From positions 20,383,872-20,447,871 of the forward strand of contig NC_058499.1 of assembly GCF_020382885.2 (NCBI RefSeq): 64,000 nt of DNA. The letters are read 5' to 3'. The position numbers were made by a program, and so were the translations under genes. Below, piece by piece: positions 51,301-60,807 of the stretch (positions within the stretch are counted from its first letter, which is position 1; each line of letters starts with the position of its first letter). The notes below the pieces were generated by a model that made no database searches, was not told the origin of the DNA, and saw nothing but the letters and a program-made list of their open reading frames with translations. The stretch comes from Scatophagus argus. Its lineage: Eukaryota > Chordata > Actinopteri > Scatophagidae.

Positions 51301-54300
51301 ATAGTGCATGTATTTTACCATCATATCTCACTTCCTATCTAACTTATAGTAGCTGTTGTTAAATGCTTATCATAATTCAAAGAGGTTTAACAGGTTTTCC
51401 CTCCAGAAGATTTCTGAGCTTGTGTTTTTGGTGAAATAACAAAAGTGACTTCAAATTATCTTCAAATTGATTTGGTTCTAAAGGATTTAAAAAACCGGTT
51501 GAATCCTCTCCAAGAATTTAGTGAGTGCTTTAGCCTTAGATAACAACACAAGCAGATAATACCACTTGATCTTTAGTCAGCGTTTCATATGCACTTTGGA
51601 ATGGTAAGAGGATGTGAGCACAACTCAAGACAGGCTACATGAAACAATAACTTTAACACATTGTGTTTTGAGTGTCATGCATGCTTGTAAAGAGGAACGA
51701 ATAGTTGATACTTTTATTTTTCTGGTGGTTAAAGAAAGAAGGTGGCAACTAAAAACAGCCAAAGGTTTTCAGTGTGATGTACCTGTTGGCCTCTTCCTGA
51801 AGCCTAAGTCTTCTCTCCTCCATCTTCCGCTGGAGCTAATGTTATGATTAACATTAAGGTAACTTCCAAACAAATCAGAGAACGTTTAGCATTACAATTC
51901 TTGATGAACAAGAAAAATCCGCCAACATGATCATTCCTTTCTCTGAATATCTTGTACAGGTCTAAGGTTTAGACAGCCACCATTACAGAGCTGTCTATAG
52001 AGATCAACAAAAAGCAAACGAGCTGCAAGCTTCAGAAGACTTTGGTTTTGCTGGTTTTATGTGTTTGTCATCTGTCTATTCCTGCACACACATCACCACT
52101 CCCACTTCAAGGATTTGGAAAGCTGGGAAAAGGTTATCAAACTAGGCCAAATTAAGTCACGTAAGATATGGGAATAAAGCATCACACAGTGCTTCAGTGA
52201 GTATATATGTCAAGCTACCCTTCACCTGTCAAGCAACAAAGAAGGAGACACAGTGACAGCTGGACAACAGAAGGATACAGCATCCTGCCTGGCTTTGGCT
52301 ATGATGAGGTTCTCCATCATCTGCCTCTGGAGTGACAGCGTCTGCATTGGAAATGAGGAGAGAAAATGACTTCAAATACATGCATCCATGCAGTTAAATA
52401 AGGCCAAGAAAAAACTATTATGTAAATATACTGTATATATAACGTGGGAGATGTTTCTCTATTGAAACACACTAAAAACATTCTGTTAGAAATATGCAGC
52501 CAGAGTGTCCATCCCAGTTACCATCTAAAACCCTTTAACAAAAGTCAGTAAAGGGGGCTTCAACTTAAGTCATAATAAAACCAATGAAACAAAAAGACCA
52601 AAATCCTAAAATTACGAACCTTCGTGCACCAAAAAAGTACCTGTGAAAGCTGTCTTGCGGATATACTGAACCGACACCAACACTGTTCACTACTCGGCGA
52701 CTATCACGCCAAACTAAAGTCTGTAGATGTAATACTGCTTATATGAAAACATGCCATATTGCCTCACAGCTAGTGGCGTTTATGAATCTTCCTGCTGAGC
52801 TGACCACCTGAACGAAGGATACTCATCGACACGGGGGAAAAGCAAAAATCTCTAATGGTTTAAGATGAGTTCAGGTCGACGTTCCCTACGTTAGCATTAA
52901 CTGGCTAACTGATCGGACTTTACCTTTACAAACGCCTTTAGTTTTCTCCAGTATGCACGGAGCTCCACTTGATGCCGAAACATTTTCCGTATCTGAATGA
53001 TGGGTTAACATGAATTTAAAAAAATCTCCAAAGGAGCACACAATACAGATAACGGGATAACATATGTCAAGTTAGTTTAAAAGTTTATATAACGTTACAG
53101 ATTAAATGCTCTGCCTCTCGCTTACCATATTTTTTCTGTCTGGAATTGGGTTCACTACAGACGAATACGAGGAGTGAAGAAAGTTCTGCTTTTTTAACAG
53201 CGGTGTTATCTAGCCTTTCATAACCCATGCGGTCGCTCACTCACTTCACGTACCTAACGTAAATACAAGACCTGCCCAGAGTTTTCCTTTCCCAGGATGG
53301 CGACGGAATGGCCCACCCTACTCTGCCTCTGATTGGCTTACTCCGATATTCTTTCCCTTATCCTAACCTATCGTTAGTCCTCCTGCCTAAACCTAACCGA
53401 TGAAACCAACGAAGGCAGAGACTACCTGCTAAGCAGCCAGCTTGGATGAAGATGTTGTGCCCTAGACTGTGCTGGAAATTTTGCATATTAACCAATCATA
53501 TCAACCAGCCCACCTTGGTTGATATGTAAGTGAATGTACATGATTGGTTGGATTTTATACTTTATTTAACTCTTTTGAATGTTTTCCTACTTAACATCTA
53601 TCCTATTTAAATTTTGTTTGTATTGTATTTTATGATGATCCTAATGAATGCCACAAAACAAAATGCTTGAAAACCCTACTCTGCTTCTATAAGCTCATTA
53701 AGTTGCCAGGCAACCCAGGGGAAGCGCCGACAACAGCCTCCATCCATGACTACAAGTAAGTATTAATTTTGTCTGTTGGGATGATCTTTAATATGGTTGG
53801 TTTATATAACAGTATTCGTGCCTGAAAAGACACACCTGCCTCCTGTGTCCTGTCTAGACACCCCATATTGCTGACTATTTCCAAACCTCCATGAATTTTA
53901 ATACAGAACCTGAAGACTAGAAGGGTACATTACAATTATCTTACAGTATTTCATATCACCTTGCTCCTCCAGGACTTTCATTTTCATCAGCATGAGTCAG
54001 GAGGGCAAAGACAGACACTACAAGCACAAGCCTGTGAGGAGTTTAACTAATGATGTGCGCATGTATTCTCAGCCATGAACATGACTGAGAGTCCACGGCC
54101 ATGCTAGCAGCTATACAGCACTGCTTCCACGGCATCGTGCTAATCTGTTCACAATTACCACACAAACACACTGCTGTTAAGTAGGTATGTTTACAGCATT
54201 TCTCATCCGGGCTAAGCTTGTTAGCCTGGTAACATTCAGATATTTCACATATGTTAACCTCATTGAGATGACAAAAGAACAGTCTGGGGATCACCAAAGT

Positions 54301-57300
54301 CATTAAGATACATCCTCTGAGGACAGAGGATGAAACAGTCATTTGCATGTTTACCTATACTACTTCAAGTCTGAAATACAATCATCAATGTTTATTATAA
54401 GAAGGACAACAGATACTGTGTTCAATTATGAAAGGTGCACTCTTCACTTTAAGTGTGCGATCATAGACATAAAGCTTTTGTTGAACTGGACATTTACCTG
54501 AACAGGCTACCGTCTCACTAACTGTATCTCATATTTTATTTGTGTCAAAATTGTGAAAACTGTTATGTCACATACATATTCAATATTCACATTGCCACCC
54601 TCAAGTAAACAAAATATTTAGTCTGATACTGAAACCCAAACCATCAGGTCTGTCCGTCTGTCTGTCTGTCTCTCACACAAACACGTGCATTCACTCACAT
54701 ACCAGAGACGTCTTCTGGTAGGCCTGACCAGGTGTGAGTCTTGCCAGACGAGCTTCATAATTGGCTTTCAGCTTCTGGTTGAGACGGGATGCCTCTTCAA
54801 TGGGTGTCAGTTCCCTGGAGCGCATGTACACACACAAACAAACACAAAATACAAACAATCCACGTGTCACTTAAGGGGGTGTATCAAAGGCAAATAAAAT
54901 AATATCTCACCTGTCAGCTTGAAAGTGCTGTCACGCATACCTTAAGGGGAGACTACTGAATATTTCAAATATGGCTGTGGCTGACATTCTCACACACAAG
55001 CACAAACAACATGACTCTGTGATGGCATGACTCTGAGCATGAAGATGAGTGAGAGAAGCCTTTAAAAACCTTGGAAATCGTATTACAGAGGAAATCATTT
55101 TAATTTTACTTCCAACCACAGGTCTAAACTTTAGATAACTGAATTTAGAGAAGTTAAACATTAAAGCTCGTAAGAATCTGCTTGACCTCGTTGGTCAGTT
55201 GCCAACATTCTGCTCTGTGGAAACTAGAAATGACTGGTTCCTAGAAATCTGTTATCGCTGCTGTGTTGTTTACTTCTGAGAATATCTGGCATTGAGCACT
55301 GGAGCAATATTTGTCCTCCTTGATAAAAACAGTCCCTTACTTCTTGCTTGTGTCCTGTGATTCAACTGTTTGTAGTCTCTGGAAGATTTCAGGAGGCAGA
55401 AAAGGGGAGAGCTCTCCGCCACCGTCTGACATAACCCTGCGGTGACTGGTCTTTGTTGGACTGGTTGATTGATGTCCTGTGTTAACTGGAGTATCAGATG
55501 GAGGGACTATGACAGCAGAGGGGAAACAGAGAAACGGGTGAGGTGACTGGCTTACAGAACAAAATCATGTGGCTATACATTGGCTAGTTTTGAGATGCGA
55601 CCCAGGGGGCAGGCTCTAAGCTAACAGTGATTGAAGGGGATTTATTCACCAGTGTTTGCAGAAATGGAGGCTGGGAGGGCAGCATTCTGATGGGGGTTTG
55701 ATTGGCCAGGTGAACAGGAAGAGGAAGCGGAGACTGAAGCAGAGAGGTCAGGGGGGTCAGTTCTCTTTCCTATAAATGACTTGGTTCGCTCCAGACACTG
55801 CTCAGCCAGCCTCAACATCCGCTCCACCTCCACCGCCACCATCTCCCTATCCTCTGCAGCCAGACAGACAGAAAGAAAGAGAAGACACAGTCATGAAGTT
55901 CGGTTTAAGAAAATCACTCCTGGATGATATTGAATGCAAGTCTACTATGTAAAGGTCATGTCACAAGACATTTGAGATCTAATTCAATTTTGTGCCAACA
56001 ATCAGCTACTGTATTCAAGCTGATTAGTTCAAGTCTGGTTAGAATGATTAACTACACTGGCAGAAGTGCCGTTTGTTTTCTGCTAGTCCCCTTGAAAAAA
56101 ATGTAGACTGGTTACACCCTTCAGTGCAAAGACAGCCACATCAAACCTCAGAGTCTTCTCTCTTGGCTTTATTAATCTCTATTGGAGCACAAATAACGCT
56201 GGGACAACTTGCAGATCAATTAAAGATACCCTCACCTCAAAATACTCTCAAAATAGCACAGCAACAAGTCAAAGTCAGTAACAATGTCAAATATATTGAT
56301 TTCTTTCTTTCTTGTCTTATCATCAGTCTTAGTTGGTACTTGGAACTACTTGAGAAAAATCAGATTCACTAAACCGAAAGACAGCAAGACCATTTGTTAA
56401 CCTCTTCGAAATCCATTGTATTATTACACTTCCAGCTGGGATAGGCCTATCCCAGCTGACTACGAGAGAGGCGGGCTTCACCCTGGACTGGTCGCCAGCC
56501 AATCACAGGGCCGACACACGAAGACAGACAATTTGCACTGGTGAGCTAAAACTAAATGAACAAGTAAGACATTAAACAGCAAGCTGTCATGGCAGAGAAC
56601 AGCAAAGTCTTAAAAGACAGACCAGCAACTTATCCAATTAAATATTGGATTTTTTTTAAACAATAATACAACAGAACAGTATCACAGTCAACAGCCGGAC
56701 TGCAGTGAAATGTTTAGCACCTTCCTTGCCCTAAATTGGGTCTTTTCATACAGTGTCCTGTCTGTCAAATCATATCAACAACTTAAAACGTCTTTGCTAG
56801 CAGCTCTCAGCTTTTTGCCTGGACTGCAGCATCAGTCAGTCCTTAATTACATCCTCGGGAGGTGACCCTACACGGTCCAGCCACATACTTCAGTTGAAAT
56901 ACAGAAGAGAAGATGCAAACAGCTCTCTACAGGGAAGTTTCATTTTTGATGTTGTATATTTTATCGTAAAAGTCAGTGTGTCACAATGCGGATCTTACTT
57001 TGTGCACCAGCTTCCTCCAAAAGTGCATGTGATATGAAGTTGATAGTCCGGAGGTATTCACAGTAAGCTTCCTGCAGAAAGACCACAAGCATGTTGTATC
57101 TTCTTATCATTATATCAGACAGTAAGAAAAAAAAAGTTACTGTTGATAAAGTTGACTGGTGAGCAGTACCAGCACAGAGTTTAATTTAATCAATTCAGGT
57201 TCAGCTTGTGCAGAGAAACTTGGTTTGTCAGCATCATGTGTCTTAAAATGTATCAGTGTTAGATATATTCACTTCTCAGCAAAGAAAACACACTTTATGC

Positions 57301-58077
57301 ATTTTAATAGTATCTGACTTATGGTGGTGTGATGCAGTTCTAAAAGTCAAAATGACCACTTATAAGTTGCGTCACGTGTTATGTGTTGCTTGTTAGACTG
57401 TCCCTGTGCCAATTTTTCTATGCACTCTGATGATTATGCTTTGTCAACGTTCATTTCCTTTATTTTACAAGTGACTTCAACAACAGACCATTTACTGATG
57501 AGTCACTGACACTTGCCAGTTTACTGTTCTTACCAGTTCTACCGATTTCTTATTTATCACCCTCCATTTGCGGAACTTGGTGCATCTGAATGAGTGCTGT
57601 CAATGCCAAGACAGGTAAGACAGACCAGACCAAGCGCAGGTGCTTTTGGAGCAACCAGCTAACCTTTCTAAAATTATATTAATACTAGTAAGAAGACACA
57701 CTTCATACATTTTTAATAGAACAGTGAGTAGTCAGTTAAAAAAAAAAAAGTAAAATTAGCACTGCAAACATTTAACAGTAAGTGAGATTTATAAAATAAA
57801 CGTGGTGTCTCTCTGCAGCCCTGAATGTCAGCAGGTGTGTTTACGTGAGACATGCTGCAGTGACAGCTCAGCTAGCTAACAGCTCCCACCCCCTCCGTCT
57901 GTTTACATCCCTGACGCCGCAGGCCGTTTCCTCCGGGATTAACCCATCGCGTTATCGTTGAAGTCAAGCTGTGTAGTACACTACCTGATGTTTGTTTTCT
58001 CCGTCCAGTTGGATGGCTACTTTGGCCATTTTCATGGCACTTTGAAGGGGCTTCGTCCCACAGTCAGCTGCAGCCAT
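39322..58077 (-). CDS. vps9d1: VPS9 domain-containing protein 1
   Basis: A candidate Rab5-type exchange factor. Sixteen coding exons on the minus strand: 58077-57985, 57071-56999, 55853-55650, 55506-55341, 54814-54703, 52341-52279, 51835-51783, 51039-50952, 50831-50746, 49909-49761, 49107-48745, 48102-47973, 46580-46375, 45235-45151, 42149-42045, 39424-39322. Phases close to 692 aa (human about 631). The start '[20 protein letters not shown]' matches human VPS9D1 and opens an MIT-like helical region (1-85). Conserved blocks follow in order: '[18 protein letters not shown]', '[17 protein letters not shown]', '[19 protein letters not shown]', '[11 protein letters not shown]' and '[20 protein letters not shown]'. 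The VPS9 core is at the C-terminus: [15 protein letters not shown] (625 on) and [13 protein letters not shown] (663 on), with the Asp and Tyr (Tyr667) expected of VPS9 catalytic surfaces. The start has a strong context (aaccATGG). Introns 5, 14 and 15 are long. Confidence 0.95.
40370..40394. repeat. (AAT)n microsatellite
   Basis: A short ataataat run inside vps9d1 intron 15. Confidence 0.9.
42855..42877 (+). repeat. G23 homopolymer
   Basis: Twenty-three consecutive G on the plus strand inside vps9d1 intron 14, so the pre-mRNA carries a C run. Length may be affected by sequencing. Confidence 0.9.
44390..44790 (-). CDS. candidate alternative 3' exon of vps9d1 encoding a membrane tail
   Basis: Inside vps9d1 intron 14, same strand. 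An acceptor (acaccattag at 44800-44791) is followed by a 44-codon frame ending in TAG at 44658-44656; the codon just before the acceptor junction in this frame is itself a stop, so the frame fills the exon exactly. It reads [14 protein letters not shown], then a hydrophobic segment '[20 protein letters not shown]', then a short polar end. AATAAA follows at 44416-44411, about 240 bases after the stop. Entry must be at phase 0. The regular end of exon 14 is phase 2, but a possible donor inside exon 14 (CATGAG|gtggac) is phase 0, which would give ...[12 protein letters not shown] and a protein without the VPS9 domain. Alternatively it is the last exon of an unrecognised nested gene. Confidence 0.4.
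44411..44416 (-). terminator. polyadenylation signal of the candidate 3' exon
   Basis: AATAAA on the minus strand, suitably placed to end the candidate terminal exon at about 44390. Confidence 0.45.
45856..45883. repeat. poly-A tract
   Basis: Twenty-eight consecutive A in vps9d1 intron 13. Confidence 0.9.
49340..49470 (-). repeat. old percomorph dispersed repeat, copy 3
   Basis: On the minus strand: 'tttgacctgcttatggcatt' then 'cagggatcaccaaaatcacc', consistent with the family at 6.2-6.6 kb. It lies in vps9d1 intron 10. Confidence 0.6.
52924..53128 (-). CDS. candidate alternative 5' exons of vps9d1 (or a small nested gene)
   Basis: In vps9d1 intron 5, minus strand. An exon ending AAAAATATG|gtaagc (53126/53125) provides an ATG at its very end; a second exon from acceptor cattcag| at 52992 to donor GTAAAG|gtaaag at 52924 is 69 bases and open in the same frame, giving M then '[20 protein letters not shown]' and FVK. 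It ends at phase 0, matching vps9d1 exon 6 (TLSLQRQ...), the next exon downstream. Joined to it, the product would lack the MIT-like N-terminus. The regular protein joins exon 5 directly to exon 6, as in human, so these exons are not part of the main form. Upstream lies a CCAAT box and a local rise in CG dinucleotides. Confidence 0.4.
53150..53340 (-). promoter_or_regulatory. candidate internal promoter in vps9d1 intron 5
   Basis: CCAAT on the minus strand at 53336-53332 (context aagCCAATcag) about 200 bases before the candidate alternative first exon donor. The region between has several CG dinucleotides and no TATA box. Inferred from composition and position only. Confidence 0.35.
53702..53714. 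promoter_or_regulatory. palindromic X-box (RFX-type) site
   Basis: GTTGCCAGGCAAC is two X-box half-sites (GTTGCC and GGCAAC) around one base. RFX factors bind such sites in promoters of ciliary genes and others. It lies in vps9d1 intron 5, about 0.4 kb upstream of the candidate internal promoter; the palindrome gives no direction. Confidence 0.5.
54265..54330 (+). repeat. old percomorph dispersed repeat, copy 4 (short)
   Basis: 'ctggggatcaccaaagtcat' followed by 'acatcctctgagga' matches the core of the family at 6.2-6.6 kb. In vps9d1 intron 5. Confidence 0.55.
56432..56530 (-). repeat. truncated tRNA-derived SINE fragment
   Basis: 'ggcctatcccagctgactac', 'gaggcgggcttcaccctgga' and 'ctggtcgccagccaatcaca' match the middle of the SINE at 18.2 kb in the same orientation; both ends are missing. 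In vps9d1 intron 2. Confidence 0.8.
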
Positions 58078-59206
58078 GGTTAGTCCGGATCCTCTTCTTC
58101 TTTTCTTTTTTTTCCTTCCTTCCCTTCTTCCTGGTCCCCTCGTGCCAGACTGTAAACAAATTTTAAATGCGTATACTGCCTCCTACTGTACAGGACGGGT
58201 CAATGCATGTATTCATCCGAAAATATGAATATGAATATATACATCAGGAGGCCACCTGACTTCTGATTAAATGATTTAAATTAACCAATAAACAATCAGT
58301 AGTGAAAGGTTTTTTCACAATATTCAAAATGACTGAGGGTAATAGAAATGATAGGTGATGAAAAAAAAAGGAGGGAAAAGAAAAGCTACCGTGTTTCACA
58401 GTTTGGGAGATCTCTCCAAATCATTTATAAACTGATCACATGGGAGCAGATTCAATCCATGACCTACCACCGCCAAATGTGATTATTGCATTTAGTAATA
58501 ATGACTATTGTATTAGTGTGTTTGTTTTCAAGCAAAGAGCACCAAATGCTTTCCAGTGTAAGGACAAAAACATGTACTGGATAATATAATCAAAAAACAG
58601 AAGCAAATGAGTAAATTTGACTGAAATTATTTCATTTTGGATATATCCTCCCACATACTAATGAACTAAAATCACAGCCTCCTTGGCATGGGATAAGACC
58701 AAAACTTCTGGTTTATGATTTTTGCCAAGGTCTAAGTTGTGTCCAGGAGTAGTGCATCTGCATATGGATGAACTATGCAAAACTGCATACTTGTGACCAT
58801 GAAGTATTTACAATTAATTAAAGACTTCTGGCAGTTGTTCAAGTGGCCACACGTCAAAGAAATAGACAGCCAGTGCGCATGTCCTCTCGTTTTCCATAAG
58901 ATGTGAAAAGTTTCAAATCAGAATTCAGCCACTGACAAATTCACACAATAATTCAATTCAGTTCATTTTCTTTTCAGGACTGCGTTTATTAAAATATGAA
59001 AATGTAAAATAAAAACTGAATTATTACAGTAAAACAAAGCTGTATGAGATTAAATGTGACAGAGCTGCATGAAAGTACACAATGCAAATATTCTTGGAAA
59101 AAAACGTGTTTTCATTAAACTATCATAAAGACACAATCAAGCAAAGATTATGATCATCAGACAGAGCTCTGTGGAAGCTGCAGGGTGAGTAGCTGTAGAC
59201 GTTTGA
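58078..59206. other. region between vps9d1 and the first chemokine gene
   Basis: Contains the vps9d1 promoter immediately upstream of its ATG (a purine-rich leader on the minus strand) and the 3' untranslated part of the chemokine gene. No further gene is visible. Confidence 0.5.
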
Positions 59207-59440
59207 TCACTTAAAATGACTGCCTTGCTGCTCCTGGAAAGCTTTCTGAACCCAGTTCAGATTATGGCTCACACAGACTGCTTTCCCTCTGGCGGTTTTC
59301 ACCCTGCAGAAAAATCCATAACGACCGCGTCAGGCATCATAGTCACAGACTGATCATTTTACATGTCTTGTTCTTTCAAAATGGAGTATTTCCTTACTTA
59401 TTTTCTCCATTCTTTTCTGTTCTGTGTTTGTGAAGATCAC

Positions 59441-59473
<33 letters not shown>

Positions 59474-60807
59474 AGTAAAGCACAGACATACACAAATCCC
59501 TTCTCTTGGCAACTGCTGTGAGTCTTCACGACGGAGATGATTTCTTGCTGAGGTATCCTTCCTGTAAAGAACTTAAAGCAGCACGATACAGGACCTATTT
59601 CATTCACTGCATGAGCTGAAAACAAAAAACATGAAAACAAGGATCATTTAGCAAAAAAATATAGAGACGTTCACTGACATAACAAATCAACATGTTTGTG
59701 GCTGCTACATGGTGTAATTCTAAACAGAACATAAACATAGAAATCTTTACAGCGTGAGCTTCCGGCACTGGAGCACTGAGATAGCAGGGTGACGCAGAGT
59801 CACAATTACACAATATAATACTGTCTGTGGTTCAGTTCAAGTTCAGTCCTATAATGATGAGAACGATGATTTGATCAGTTAATTGACATAAAAACTGGTG
59901 GTTGAGTGCTGGTGCTGCTGCCTATTATAAACTGAATCAGCCCATTATTCAGTGATGCCGTCTCAACTCAGTGAAACTATTTGTCAGTGTTTGATTCTAT
60001 AGCTTATGTCCCCTGAGTTGGCCAACAATTACTACTGGAATTTGAGAAAACTAAATTTGACTCAAATTCTCCTTTAAGTGACCATAATGCTGAAACAGGG
60101 AGAGCGTCATTATTAAGCTCCATAGTTTTCACTGCTAGTTCCACATTAAAGCTATTTTTTTAATCAAATGCATGTAAGCATAGCAAATAGAGAAAAAAAG
60201 AAATGGGATTAAATGCATGTCATTTAAATAGGCAGCTATGTACCACTAAGCGCACTGAGGTCATATGGTTTTTCCTGAAATTTGAGGGGTTTAGCAACCC
60301 AATGTGGTCATAAATGATTCAGGATTTCTTCAAAATGCATTGCAATTGTATTTATTTATTTATTACTTACAAATCAAACAGTTAACTGCATATAGCAAAT
60401 ATGAAAAAACTTATAAAAAAGTTGGAGGGGATTGGTGTTGAACTGAGAAAACTCATTATTTAGTATTTCTGGCTGTTACCCTCATTGCATCTCCAAGGTT
60501 TGCAGAAACAGTATCAGTGAAGTAACTAGGATCACCAGAATATTACTGTAATGCTAAGACTTTTAATACAGAGTTAAAGCTAGAGTTGAAACTTTTTTTA
60601 ATGATGAGATGCCATTTGAAGTTTGCCATCTGCTTTTGATTTAAATGTTTGGTATGAGGTATGCTTGAGATAATGGTAATGATAAAATTAAATAATAAAT
60701 AACAATTTAGTGGGAGCCCTGGTCCATAAAACAGACTTACGCATGGCAGCGCTGTAGTAAACAGTGAGAAGCAGAAGGGTTCCCATTGCGAGGCTGAGAG
60801 TCTTCAT
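59207..60807 (-). CDS. CC chemokine (small inducible cytokine)
   Basis: A secreted chemoattractant acting through G-protein-coupled receptors. Exons 60807-60741, 59615-59492 and 59303-59207 close to 95 aa, the normal three-exon CC chemokine plan with junctions in the usual places. Residues 1-22 (MKTLSLAMGTLLLLTVYYSAAM) form a hydrophobic signal peptide. The mature part has adjacent Cys34-Cys35 (GPVSCCFKFFTGRIP), Cys58 (THSSCQEKGF) and Cys74 (TARGKAVCV), the four-cysteine CC pattern, and the C-terminal helix with NWVQKAFQ. It is followed by a second related gene on the same strand. The exact teleost CCL orthology cannot be settled from sequence reading; nearness to 16q-type neighbours suggests the CCL17/CCL22 region. 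Confidence 0.92.
59447..59474. repeat. (GT)n microsatellite in chemokine intron 2
   Basis: On the transcribed strand it is a CA run beginning about 17 bases inside the intron after the exon 2 donor (GT|gtatgt) of the chemokine gene. Confidence 0.95.

Noticed and set aside
53746-54060. Plus-strand two-exon gene starting at the X-box
   Set aside because: Joining the donor at 53756 to the acceptor at 53972 gives a stop after a few codons, and the remaining ATG frame in the second piece is only 28 codons.
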